A DNA stretch of 64,000 nt, from positions 186,001-250,000 of the forward strand of contig NZ_QJRI01000177.1 of NCBI RefSeq assembly GCF_003254565.1, in the 5' to 3' direction. The position numbers and the translations under genes were made by a program. This DNA is from Flavobacterium nitrogenifigens. GTDB lineage: Bacteria; Bacteroidota; Bacteroidia; Flavobacteriales; Flavobacteriaceae. Below the pieces are notes generated by a model that worked only from the letters and a program-made list of their open reading frames with translations, did no database searches and was not told the origin of the DNA. Every line of letters starts with the position of its first letter. The first letter of the stretch is position 1. Below are positions 42,878 through 51,144 of the stretch, piece by piece.

Positions 42878-43260
42878 TTAACCGCAAAGAACGCAATCCC
42901 GATAGCTATCGGGATACGCAAAGTTCGCAAAGTTTTAATTTTATAAAAGGATGCTAAGAGAACAAAGCAATATGTTAAGATTTTGAAATTTAAAAATTCG
43001 TGCTAATTCGTGTAATTCGTGGCTAAAATAAAATCATTTTTAATCTTTATATCCCGATAGCTATCGGGAGTGGCTACAAAATTTAACCGCAAAGTGCGCG
43101 AAGGTTTACGCAAAGTTCACAAAGTCTTAATTTTTAAAAGGATGCAAAGATCACTAAGCGTTGCGGATTAAAAAATTCGTGATAATTCGTGTAATTCGTG
43201 GCTAAAATAAAATCATTTTTAATCTTTATATCCCGATAGCTATCGGGAGTGGCTAAAAAA
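42878..43260. repeat. Tandem duplication of a composite repeat unit
   Basis: Unit 1 (42878-43081) and unit 2 (43082-43260) share the order: TTTAACCGCAAAG, CGCAAAGTTC, an AAAAGGATGC stretch, period-9 ATTCGTG words, an identical block of about 70 bases, CCCGATAGCTATCGGG and TGGCTA. Unit 1 carries one extra palindrome (42898-42913) inserted into its GCAAAG part. The 3' halves are nearly identical, and the 5' halves have diverged. The second unit abuts the kinase stop codon. Confidence 0.88.
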
Positions 43261-44310
43261 TTATTTTAAATCTAAAACCACTTCAACAGCAAAATCAGAA
43301 TCGGTTTTATGGATGTCTAATTTGTACTTTTCAGGATATTGTATTTCCAGTCTTTTCTTCACATTCTCTAAACCTAATCCTTGATTTTTTGAAGGTATTT
43401 TATATTGCTCAGTATATGAATTTTCTATTCTAAAATTCAGCTGATGATTTATTTGCTCGCAAGATAAATGCACAAATCCTTTTTGATTTGGAAGTCGAGA
43501 AACATGTTTAAAAGCATTTTCGATCAAAGGAACCAAAAGTAATGGTACAATTTGAAGCTGTCCGTCTTCTATATTCCATTTGCTTTTTACTTCCAATTCA
43601 TTTCCCCAGCGCGTTTCTTCAACAGCAATTAAATCTTTTAAGTATTTAATTTCAAGATGCAAAGGCACATATTCTTTGTTGCATTCATACAATTGATAAC
43701 GCAAAATATCCGAAAACTGAACCAATAAATCTGAAGCTAACTTTACATTGCTCTGCATCAGAATATGAATATGGTTCAGAACATTAAACATTAAATGCGG
43801 ATTAATCTGATCTTGCAAAATCTTGATTTGAGCTTCAAGATGAACCTGCTGCAATTGTGCGTGATTTCTTTCTATAACATTATGTTCCTGATAAAATCGG
43901 AGCCCGCAAGCAGTGCCACAAATTAAAATCGCAGACGGAATGTTGCCATAAAATCGCGACCATAAAAAATGAAGAGAATCTACATCTGCTTCTTCAGGAT
44001 ATGCCTTCCTTCTTATAACCGAATCAGAAAAAACAATATAAATCAGTGACAGACAAAATGCCAAAAGCAACACAACAACAACGCTTTGTACGGCAAACGA
44101 GCTCATTTTATTTTGTTTTAGCGCTTTGGGCAGTATAACATCACTTAAAATATGAGCTAAAACAGCAGAACAAAACAAAACCAAAATAGCCTGAATCGTA
44201 GCCGTCAAAAAATCGTAATCTTCGATCATCTGCGCCCAAATCGTGATGCCTAATAAGCTCCAAAAAAAGACTAAAAATATCCAATGCCTATTCTTATTGA
44301 TTGCGATCAT
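43261..44310 (-). CDS. Sensor histidine kinase, LytS/YehU type
   Basis: A 349-residue membrane kinase. Four hydrophobic helices occupy residues about 10-140. The His_kinase domain (PF06580 type) has the phosphorylated histidine H172 in INPHLMFNVLNHIHI, followed by LRYQLYECNKEYVPLHLEI. The ATPase region shows PLLLVPLIENAFKHV near residue 262 and NQGLGLENVKKRLEI near 320. No extracellular sensor domain is visible; sensing is probably by the membrane part. It pairs with the LytTR regulator at 42095-42808. A perfect consensus promoter lies just upstream. Confidence 0.92.
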   Translation of the reverse strand: MIAINKNRHWIFLVFFWSLLGITIWAQMIEDYDFLTATIQAILVLFCSAVLAHILSDVILPKALKQNKMSSFAVQSVVVVLLLAFCLSLIYIVFSDSVIRRKAYPEEADVDSLHFLWSRFYGNIPSAILICGTACGLRFYQEHNVIERNHAQLQQVHLEAQIKILQDQINPHLMFNVLNHIHILMQSNVKLASDLLVQFSDILRYQLYECNKEYVPLHLEIKYLKDLIAVEETRWGNELEVKSKWNIEDGQLQIVPLLLVPLIENAFKHVSRLPNQKGFVHLSCEQINHQLNFRIENSYTEQYKIPSKNQGLGLENVKKRLEIQYPEKYKLDIHKTDSDFAVEVVLDLK

Positions 44311-44341
44311 TTATAAATAATTTACTGAGAAAATTTAACTC

Positions 44342-44370
44342 CAAAAGTAGTTCTATATTTTTTAAACAAA
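44342..44370 (-). promoter_or_regulatory. Consensus promoter of the sensor kinase gene
   Basis: On the minus strand, TTTG (44370-44367), a 17-base spacer and TACTTTTG (44349-44342). It lies 32 bases ahead of the ATG at 44310 and is one of the best promoter matches in the window. Confidence 0.65.
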
Positions 44371-44480
44371 CAGCAAAGAAGCACAAACCATAAGCAATAT
44401 TGAAATTAATTTGACGAACTGCGTTTTTGTTTTGACCAATGGAATCTACAAAAACAGTTTAAAAATTTTCGGATATAAAA

Positions 44481-44515
44481 TAAACCCGACAGCTTTTAAA
44501 AACCTGTCGGGTTTA
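44481..44515. terminator. Bidirectional terminator (CCCGACAG hairpin)
   Basis: TAAACCCGACAG (44481-44492) pairs perfectly with CTGTCGGGTTTA (44504-44515). It lies downstream of the minus-strand PPK2 gene stop and near the divergent kinase promoter, so its main job is probably PPK2 termination. Confidence 0.8.
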
Positions 44516-44555
44516 CAAAAAAATATCTCATTGACTAATTATCTCAATTACCCAA

Positions 44556-45434
44556 TTACTTCTCTCCTAATTCTTTCTTATATAGCTCGATATTTATAGC
44601 CGTTTTCTCGTCCAATTCAGGTTCTTTAATATCGGTGTGTTTTTTCATTTCTTCCCAGATAATTTTCGCTACAATATAGCGTGACATTTCTTTATCATCT
44701 GCAGGTACAATATACCATGGCGCATGAGGCGTTGATGTTTTATTGATGGCTTCTTCATAATACTTCATGTATTCATCCCAATAACCACGTTCTTTCAAAT
44801 CGCCTGGAGAAAATTTCCAATTGTGTTTTTCTTCTTCCAAACGACGCAATAAACGCTGGCGCTGTTCTTCTTTGCTCAAATGCAGATAAAACTTCATAAC
44901 GATTGTCCCGTTTTGAGCAATATGCTTTTCAAAATTATTAATCTGTTCAATCCTGTTTTCCCAAAACTCAGGCGTAATATCATCAACAGAATTAATATCC
45001 GGAAGGTTTTCAGCCAAAAGATATTCAGGATGCACGCGTGTGACCAAAACATTTTCGTAATGTGTCCTATTAAAAATAGCAAACTTTCCTTTTTCCGGCA
45101 GAGCGATATAATGACGCCACAAATAGTCATGTTCCAGTTCTGCCGAAGTTGGAGTTTTAAAACTATGTACCACTACTCCACGCGGATTAAATTCCTTAAA
45201 AACTTCCCGAATCAAACTATCTTTTCCCGAAGTATCCATTCCCTGAAGACAAATCAAAACACTGTATTTGTTGTGCGCATACATTACGTCTTGCAAATCG
45301 CTCAATTTGGCTTGAACTTTATCTAGTTTCTCTTCTTTTTCATCGTCATCGGCTTTGACATTCAAAACAGTCGGAATTTCTTTGAGCTTTATTTTATCTA
45401 CAACTTTAAAATCTTTCGGGTCTATTGATTTCAT
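44556..45434 (-). CDS. Polyphosphate kinase 2 (PPK2) family protein
   Basis: A 292-residue soluble enzyme of the PPK2 family, which transfers phosphate between polyphosphate and nucleotides. Walker A is GMDTSGKDSLIREVFKEFNP near residue 65, the Walker B-like and lid segments are SFKTPTSAELEHDYLWRH and FNRTHYENVL, followed by LHLSKEEQRQRLLRRLE near residue 182. The single-domain length of about 290 and acidic N-terminus fit the class that phosphorylates AMP or ADP. Monocistronic, terminated by the hairpin at 44481-44515. The opposite strand has a long open frame that is a shadow. Confidence 0.92.
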   Translation of the reverse strand: MKSIDPKDFKVVDKIKLKEIPTVLNVKADDDEKEEKLDKVQAKLSDLQDVMYAHNKYSVLICLQGMDTSGKDSLIREVFKEFNPRGVVVHSFKTPTSAELEHDYLWRHYIALPEKGKFAIFNRTHYENVLVTRVHPEYLLAENLPDINSVDDITPEFWENRIEQINNFEKHIAQNGTIVMKFYLHLSKEEQRQRLLRRLEEEKHNWKFSPGDLKERGYWDEYMKYYEEAINKTSTPHAPWYIVPADDKEMSRYIVAKIIWEEMKKHTDIKEPELDEKTAINIELYKKELGEK

Positions 45435-45659
45435 ATTTTCAAATTTTATATCATAAATATACTACTTTTACGAAGCATATTCCTGCTATCCATTGCAATA
45501 CTTTTCAATAAACTGCTTTTTTCCAAAGCCATAACAAGAGCTTCCGTTGGTCGCTTTCTTATGTCAGGAAAAAATGCAATTTCTTTTCAAAGTATTTCCA
45601 TTACTATCAGGGCTAGGCATTTGTTTTCAAAAGAACAATTCAAATATTTCAAATTCATA

Positions 45660-46160
45660 ATGAAAAAGATATTTCTAATTGTATTTTTACTTTTCTTAAA
45701 TAAGTCTTATTGTCAAGATGGAAATTACTCAAATCCTGAAAAAGCCCTAATTAAAGTATATGGGAAATGTTACAAGGATTTAAAGTCAATTGAAGGAACA
45801 AGAGATCTTATACCTGAAAAGAAAAATGTAAAATTCTGTTCCCTATACCAATGTGTTTCAAGAATTGAATATGCAGAGAAACAAAAAGATATCGAAAAAG
45901 CAATTATTAAAAGAGCTATAGAAATAACTGTCAGACTTTATAGTGAAGGAACTCCAGTATCTTTAATCTATGGAATGAACAGTTCAAGTCAAGCCGATTG
46001 GGATAATCAAATTTTGACAGATGACGATAATTTAGTCTATATAAGCGTTGCAGAATGTATTGTTTCAAACTCTTTAATAAAAATATGTGAAGCAGTAAAT
46101 AAAACAACAATGGAGTTAATTAACAACTCAAAATCAGTAAAACAAAAAAAAATAGAATAG
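45660..46160 (+). CDS. Exported hypothetical protein
   Basis: A 166-residue protein from ATG 45660, with signal peptide MKKIFLIVFLLFLNKSYCQ (cleaved at about residue 19). The rest is helical, with three cysteines in FCSLYQCVSR and a later AECIVS, and a Lys-rich tail. No domain was recognised. The longer open frame back to 45561 lacks hydrophobic or conserved character, so the internal ATG is preferred. It lies 23 bases ahead of the gene at 46184. Base composition is somewhat richer in A/T than its neighbours, which hints at an accessory gene. Confidence 0.62.
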   Translation: MKKIFLIVFLLFLNKSYCQDGNYSNPEKALIKVYGKCYKDLKSIEGTRDLIPEKKNVKFCSLYQCVSRIEYAEKQKDIEKAIIKRAIEITVRLYSEGTPVSLIYGMNSSSQADWDNQILTDDDNLVYISVAECIVSNSLIKICEAVNKTTMELINNSKSVKQKKIE

Positions 46161-46183
46161 CAAAAGCTTTCAAAACAACATTC

Positions 46184-47020
46184 ATGGAAAAATTCACATT
46201 AGAAATATTATTTCAAATTATCGGAATCGGTTCGGCATCAGGATTATTTTATAACAACGATGCACTTTACGTAATTGGCGACAACAGCGGATTTCTTTAC
46301 GAATACAATATGCAAAATCAGCAATTGAATCAGCATGCTTTAATCGACAATCCGACACAAAATATTCCGAAAAACTTAAAGCCCGATTTTGAATCTATCA
46401 CACATCATAATGATACTCTTTATGTTTTTGGCTCTGGTTCTACCGAAAACCGAAACAAAATGATTGAATTTGATTTGAAATCGAAAAATGTTTTACAGAA
46501 GAATAATTTAGTCGATCTGTATGCAGTTATGCAGAATTTTGGCGAAATAAAACCAGAAGATTTCAATCTAGAAGGAGCTATTTTCGACGGAGAAAACTGG
46601 TATTTATTCAATCGAGGCAATGGCGTTACTAACAAAAACACGATTTTTACGATTCACGCCAAAAATCTAGGAGAAGAATTTGCCTTAATTTCTGTTAACT
46701 ACAAACTTCCAAAAATAAAAGGTGTTCGCTCCAGTTTTACCGACGCTATTCTAGTTGATGATAAAATCTATTTCCTCTCAACTGCTGAAGACACAAAATC
46801 GACTTATGATGATGGAGAAATACTAGGAAGTTTCATTGGAAGAATTGACGTAAAAACCATGAAAATCGATTTTACTCAAAAAATTACGGCAGCCAATAAA
46901 TTTGAAGGCCTGACTTTTTATAAAAAAGAAAACAATAAAATCGAGTTTTTGCTTTGCGAAGATAATGACACAGAAGTTTTAGAAACGAAGATTTATAAAT
47001 TGACTTTGCCGATTAAATAA
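46184..47020 (+). CDS. Beta-propeller-like protein (DUF6929-like)
   Basis: A 278-residue protein with no signal peptide. Repeated strand blocks such as DALYVIGDNSGFLYEYN, DTLYVFGSGS and NWYLFNRGNG suggest a beta propeller. It may belong to the DUF6929 family, but this is from pattern only. Function unknown. It resembles in general character the exported protein at 6000-6971 (which has LLWTHNDDRD and FHQIEGIA), although the two are not close copies. It may be co-transcribed with the short exported protein gene upstream. Confidence 0.68.
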   Translation: MEKFTLEILFQIIGIGSASGLFYNNDALYVIGDNSGFLYEYNMQNQQLNQHALIDNPTQNIPKNLKPDFESITHHNDTLYVFGSGSTENRNKMIEFDLKSKNVLQKNNLVDLYAVMQNFGEIKPEDFNLEGAIFDGENWYLFNRGNGVTNKNTIFTIHAKNLGEEFALISVNYKLPKIKGVRSSFTDAILVDDKIYFLSTAEDTKSTYDDGEILGSFIGRIDVKTMKIDFTQKITAANKFEGLTFYKKENNKIEFLLCEDNDTEVLETKIYKLTLPIK

Positions 47021-47347
47021 ATTTTGCGAATCTTCATGCAGCTTGTGAATCTTTGCGAAAAAGCTATTACACAGAGATTCACAAAGATTTTCGCAGAGAA
47101 ACACAAAATATTTTGATTACCATATTACCGTAGAGACGCACCGCAGTGCGTCTACGCAAAGAATGTAAACAATACAAAAATTATAAATTCACTGACGTTA
47201 GACGCACTGCAGTGCGTCTCTACGATAAAAACTATGACCCTTTGTAACTTTGTAACTTTGAACCTAAAAAAAATATTTTAATATTTTTTCACCCCCCGTC
47301 CCAACCTTTTTATCTTTTTTACTCTCTATACAAGAAAGACAACAATT
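47021..47347. other. Intergenic region with two GACGCAC palindromes
   Basis: A 327-base gap. It contains an imperfect hairpin of TGTGAATCTTTG/CAAAGATTC words (47042-47098), two related palindromes at 47130-47156 and 47199-47225, and a C-run (47290-47295). No consensus TAnnTTTG promoter for the sigma-factor gene was found. No ORF is supported. Confidence 0.5.
47130..47225. repeat. Pair of GACGCACTGCAGTGCGTC palindromes in inverted orientation
   Basis: Copy A at 47130-47156 reads TAGAGACGCAC, a CGC centre, AGTGCGTCTACG. Copy B has the perfect 18-base palindrome GACGCACTGCAGTGCGTC at 47201-47218 with flanking bases on the opposite side, so the two copies are inverted relative to each other. A decayed third copy is at 53288-53315. 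Confidence 0.85.
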
Positions 47348-47884
47348 GTGATAAACGAGACTCAAATAGCAAACTGTAAAAAAATGCACCGCGATGCCCA
47401 GCGTCAGGTGTACGAATACATGGCGCCAAAGTTGTACCGCCTTTGCAAAAGATATTTAAAAAAGGAAGAGGAAATCGAAGAAGCTTTAGCCGATTCTTTC
47501 TTTACAATTTTCACCAAACTAGAACAGTTAAAAGAAGCTTATGCTTTTGAAGCTTGGGCAAGACGCATAACTGTAAATCATTGTTTGGCGACGATTAGAA
47601 AAGAAACCAACTTTAATATGTATTTAGATGATGTGAAATTGCTTTCGCAACCTTCTGTTGACGAACTAAATACGTTGGAAGAAGAAGATTTACTTAATTT
47701 ATTAAACCACATTCCTGACGGCTGTAAAACTGTGTTTAACCTTTTTGTCATTGAAGGTTTCTCGCATAAAGAAATAGCCGAAATGCTGAAGATCTCTGAG
47801 GGCACCTCAAAATCACAATTGAATGCCGCTAAGACCAAACTGAAAGAACTGGTTAATAAACTGTATTATCAAAAAGCAAAATAG
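47348..47884 (+). CDS. ECF-type RNA polymerase sigma factor
   Basis: A 178-residue sigma-70 family factor of the ECF type. Region 2 (about residues 15-80) includes RLCKRYLKKEEEIEEALADSFFTIFTKL, and region 4 (about residues 115-170) includes GCKTVFNLFVIEGFSHKEIAEMLKISEGTSKSQLNAAKTKL, with the recognition helix at the end. The GTG at 47348 is the likely start; an internal ATG at 47384 would cut into region 2. It is the first gene of an operon with an anti-sigma-like membrane protein 2 bases downstream and a VWA protein after that. The signal is unknown. Confidence 0.92.
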   Translation: MINETQIANCKKMHRDAQRQVYEYMAPKLYRLCKRYLKKEEEIEEALADSFFTIFTKLEQLKEAYAFEAWARRITVNHCLATIRKETNFNMYLDDVKLLSQPSVDELNTLEEEDLLNLLNHIPDGCKTVFNLFVIEGFSHKEIAEMLKISEGTSKSQLNAAKTKLKELVNKLYYQKAK

Positions 47885-47886
47885 TC

Positions 47887-48858
47887 ATGGACAATCAAGA
47901 TAAATTATTCGATAAAATAAAAGAAGCTTCGCAAAAAGCCGAGTTTCAAGACTTTCCGGGAATGGAAAAAGTCTGGGCACGTGTAGAAGAAAAACTGGAC
48001 AAAAAAGAAGACAAAAGAACAATTGCATTATGGAAAAAAATAGCGGTTGCAGCTTCTCTTCTATTATTGCTTTCTTTAGGATTTCAGTTTTTACATTCTA
48101 ATAAAGAAACTATAACAGAAACGCCAAAAGTAGTTCTCGAAGAAAAAGAAATAAAACAGCTTCAAACTGAAGAACCTATTGTAAAACAAAATGATGCAAC
48201 TTCTTCTGGAATAGTTTCAAACGAAGAAGCAGTTAAAATTTTAGACAATCAAACTAAAAAGAAAGAACGAGTTGCTATTCAGGAAGAAAAAGATCAAAAT
48301 AATGAAGCAGTAGTCTCTTTGAAGGACAAAAAAAATATTCCTGCACCTTTTTATGTACCGCCTGTAGCCGCATCAACGCAAGAACAAACCTTTGAGGAGG
48401 AAGATAACATCGTTTCAAAAAAAGAAGTGGCTCCAGAAATGGGTTATTCAAGCTATCCTCAAAGAGAGTCTGCAAAAGTGGCTTACTCTGCAGCGCCAAC
48501 ACAGAGAGCTAAAAAAAGCAGTCCTTTAGTAGTTCTTAACGGAAATGCAATGGCTCACAGCAACGACGCAAAAAAAGATAAAATGATGCAAGATGAGCTT
48601 CCAAACCTGGATCCTGAAAATGTAGATTCGCTGGTAGTTTTGGATGAACCATTATACATCATCGATGGGATTTATTACTCAGAAAATGATTTATTTGGCA
48701 AAAATCCAACGAGCCCTTATGCGCCTCTTGACAAACAAGACATTAAAACCATAACAATTCTACAAGACCTTGAAGCGACTGAAAAATATGGCGAAAGAGG
48801 CAAAAAAGGAGTTGTTATAATCATTACAAAAAACGGAAAACCAACTCCGAAAAAATAA
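47887..48858 (+). CDS. Anti-sigma-like membrane protein with TonB-plug-like C-terminus
   Basis: A 323-residue protein. Residues 1-45 are a charged helical segment that would hold the sigma factor (FPGMEKVWARVEEKLDKKED), followed by a single membrane helix near residues 48-68 (KKIAVAASLLLLLSLGFQFL). A low-complexity, Glu/Lys-rich periplasmic linker runs to about residue 250. The C-terminal 70 residues (PLYIIDGIYYSEN through GVVIIITKNGK) strongly resemble the end of a TonB receptor plug, and resemble the plug in the next gene. It starts two bases after the sigma gene. The anti-sigma role is inferred from position and topology; a classical anti-sigma zinc motif is absent. Confidence 0.75.
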   Translation: MDNQDKLFDKIKEASQKAEFQDFPGMEKVWARVEEKLDKKEDKRTIALWKKIAVAASLLLLLSLGFQFLHSNKETITETPKVVLEEKEIKQLQTEEPIVKQNDATSSGIVSNEEAVKILDNQTKKKERVAIQEEKDQNNEAVVSLKDKKNIPAPFYVPPVAASTQEQTFEEEDNIVSKKEVAPEMGYSSYPQRESAKVAYSAAPTQRAKKSSPLVVLNGNAMAHSNDAKKDKMMQDELPNLDPENVDSLVVLDEPLYIIDGIYYSENDLFGKNPTSPYAPLDKQDIKTITILQDLEATEKYGERGKKGVVIIITKNGKPTPKK

Positions 48859-48928
48859 TCTAATGCTTTGTCAAAATCTGCAGTTTTGACAAAGCAAAAC
48901 CCAAACATTAATTCTAAAACTTATTATC

Positions 48929-51091
48929 ATGAAAAGTCTAAAACTTATTTCATCAGCCATTGCTATGCTTATATGTTTCGTAACCATGGCACAAGAAAGA
49001 ACGATTTCTGGAATTGTTTCAGATGAAAGCAAACAGCCACTTCCAGGCGTAACTGTTTTCAATCAGACATCAAAAAAAAATGTTGCAACTGATTTTGATG
49101 GAAAATATAGCATTCAAGCTAAAACTGGAGACATGCTAGTTTTCTCTTATATTGGATACAAAAACCAAAGTCAAAAGGTTCAAAACTCAAACACGATTAA
49201 TATAAAACTACTTCCAGATAATCAGACCTTAAGCGAAGTTGTCGTTGTGGGTTATGGCGTAAGCAGTTCGGAATATGAAGACCGAAGCTATGCCCGTGCT
49301 GAAAGAAGAAGAGAGAAAAAAGATGCACAAGCGCTAAAAGGAAAAGTTGCGGGAATTCAAGCTCAAAATTCTATGGGATATTCTGCTATGCCAAGCCCAA
49401 CTGTTTCTATTCGCGGAAATGAATCTGTTTCTCCAAAAAATGAACCTATGTACATTATTGACGGAGTTCCAGCAAAAGCTAATCAAATGGCAAAAATTAA
49501 TCCGAATGATATTGATAATGTTTCGGTTTTAAAAGATAAAGATGCGACTTCAATTTATGGAAGTAAAGCTTCAAATGGCGTTGTGGTTATTTCAACTAAA
49601 AATGAAATCTATAAAAACCTTTCTGAAAAAGAATTGGATAAAAAGTTAAACATTATGCCAATTCCAGCTGAACCAACTCAGGAAGATTATGATGCTTTTG
49701 TAGAAAATGCTTTCGAAAGCCCTAAAACAGCTCCGCTTTCTACATTTTCTATCGATGTCGATAATGCTTCTTATACCAATATCAGACGTTTTTTAAACAA
49801 CGGACAGGAAGTTCCAAAGGACGCTGTGCGCGTAGAAGAAATGGTTAATTTCTTTAAATACACTTATCCACAACCAAAAAACGAACATCCGTTTTCTATC
49901 AATACAGAAGTAAGCGATTCGCCTTGGAACAAGAATAATAAAATCTTGAAAATTGGTTTACAAGGAAAAAACATTCCAACCAATGATTTACCTGCTTCAA
50001 ACCTTGTTTTCTTGATTGATGTTTCGGGTTCGATGAGCGATATGAACAAATTGCCTTTATTGAAACAATCTTTAAAAATATTGGTAAACGAATTACGTGC
50101 AAAAGACAAAGTCGCAATTGTAGTTTATGCTGGCGCTGCAGGAATGGTTTTACCTCCAACTTCTGGAGATGAGAAAAAAACAATTATCGACGCTTTAGAT
50201 AAATTACAATCTGGCGGAAGCACAGCCGGAGGCGCAGGAATTGAATTAGCTTATAAAACGGCAACTGAAAATTTCATTAAAGACGGAAACAATCGTGTAA
50301 TTCTAGCAACCGACGGAGATTTTAACGTTGGAAGTTCTTCTAATTCTGATATGGAAAAACTAATTGAAGAAAAAAGAAAAACAGGTGTTTTCTTGACTTG
50401 TTTAGGTTACGGAATGGGCAATTACAAAGACAGCAAAATGGAAATTCTTGCCGATAAAGGAAACGGAAATTACGCTTATATCGACAACATTCAGGAAGCA
50501 AATCGATTTTTAGGAAAAGAATTCAAAGGTTCAATGTTTGCTATTGCGAAAGATGTAAAAATCCAGATCGAGTTCAATCCGAAACAAGTTCAGGCGTATC
50601 GTTTGATTGGTTATGAAAACAGAAAATTGCGTCCAGAAGATTTTAAAAATGACGCGATCGATGCAGGCGAATTAGGAAGCAATCATACTGTAACGGCTTT
50701 GTATGAAATTATTCCAGCTGGTGTAAAAAGTGATTATTTGGCTGAACAGCCAGATCCTTTAAAATATACTAAAACTGAAACCAGTTCAAACAATTACAGC
50801 AACGAACTGGCAACGATAAAATTCCGTTACAAAAAACCTGATGGCGAAAAAAGCATCGAAATGGTTCAGGTAATCGAAAACAAATCGGTTGCTTTGGAGA
50901 AAGCTAGCGATGATATGAAATTTAGTTCTGCCGTAGCTTGGTTTGGTTTGAAACTGAGAGATTCAAAACTAATTGCCGACAAGTCTTCTGAAGAAATTGT
51001 AAAACTAGCGAAGCAAGGAAATTCAAACGATGGCGAAGGTTATAAAGCTGAATTTATTCGTTTGGCAGAAACTTCTAAGCAGTATAATTAA
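48929..51091 (+). CDS. Exported CarboxypepD_reg / TonB-plug / VWA (YfbK-like) fusion protein
   Basis: A 720-residue protein with a signal peptide ending at MAQ near residue 22. The domains in order are: a CarboxypepD_reg-like beta domain (about 25-105, GIVSDESKQPLPGVTVFNQT and FDGKYSI); a plug-like segment (about 110-225) with MYIIDGVPAK and ending GVVVISTKN; then a YfbK-type part, with its N-terminal vWF_A-associated domain (about 255-345, containing STFSIDVDNASYTNIRRFLN), a VWA domain with metal-site DVSGSMS beginning at residue 364, and a C-terminal DUF3520-like domain to the end. A receptor barrel is absent, so it is not a transporter. Third gene of the sigma/anti-sigma operon; perhaps an envelope-stress or adhesion sensor (inference). 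Confidence 0.87.
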   Translation: MKSLKLISSAIAMLICFVTMAQERTISGIVSDESKQPLPGVTVFNQTSKKNVATDFDGKYSIQAKTGDMLVFSYIGYKNQSQKVQNSNTINIKLLPDNQTLSEVVVVGYGVSSSEYEDRSYARAERRREKKDAQALKGKVAGIQAQNSMGYSAMPSPTVSIRGNESVSPKNEPMYIIDGVPAKANQMAKINPNDIDNVSVLKDKDATSIYGSKASNGVVVISTKNEIYKNLSEKELDKKLNIMPIPAEPTQEDYDAFVENAFESPKTAPLSTFSIDVDNASYTNIRRFLNNGQEVPKDAVRVEEMVNFFKYTYPQPKNEHPFSINTEVSDSPWNKNNKILKIGLQGKNIPTNDLPASNLVFLIDVSGSMSDMNKLPLLKQSLKILVNELRAKDKVAIVVYAGAAGMVLPPTSGDEKKTIIDALDKLQSGGSTAGGAGIELAYKTATENFIKDGNNRVILATDGDFNVGSSSNSDMEKLIEEKRKTGVFLTCLGYGMGNYKDSKMEILADKGNGNYAYIDNIQEANRFLGKEFKGSMFAIAKDVKIQIEFNPKQVQAYRLIGYENRKLRPEDFKNDAIDAGELGSNHTVTALYEIIPAGVKSDYLAEQPDPLKYTKTETSSNNYSNELATIKFRYKKPDGEKSIEMVQVIENKSVALEKASDDMKFSSAVAWFGLKLRDSKLIADKSSEEIVKLAKQGNSNDGEGYKAEFIRLAETSKQYN

Positions 51092-51103
51092 TAAATATTG
51101 TAT

Positions 51104-51111
51104 TACATTTG
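51104..51111 (+). promoter_or_regulatory. Promoter -7 element of the scramblase-related gene
   Basis: TACATTTG lies 33 bases ahead of the ATG at 51145. The ORF-frame TTG at 51109 falls within this element and is therefore not the start. Confidence 0.5.
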
Positions 51112-51144
51112 CGGCTTTATTTTCAAAACTTATTTTACACACAT

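Larger units (their letters stand above)
42809..43260. other. Intergenic block between sensor kinase and response regulator
   Basis: A 452-base gap inside what would normally be a two-gene operon. It contains the GCAGATTT repeat (42846-42870), two tandem copies of a unit of about 180-200 bases (42878-43081 and 43082-43260), and three of the window's four CCCGATAGCTATCGGG palindromes. No ORF or promoter was recognised in it. Confidence 0.6.

Noticed and set aside
44880..45326. 148-codon plus-strand open frame opposite PPK2
   Set aside because: The minus strand encodes PPK2 with intact motifs throughout; the plus-strand product has no recognisable features.
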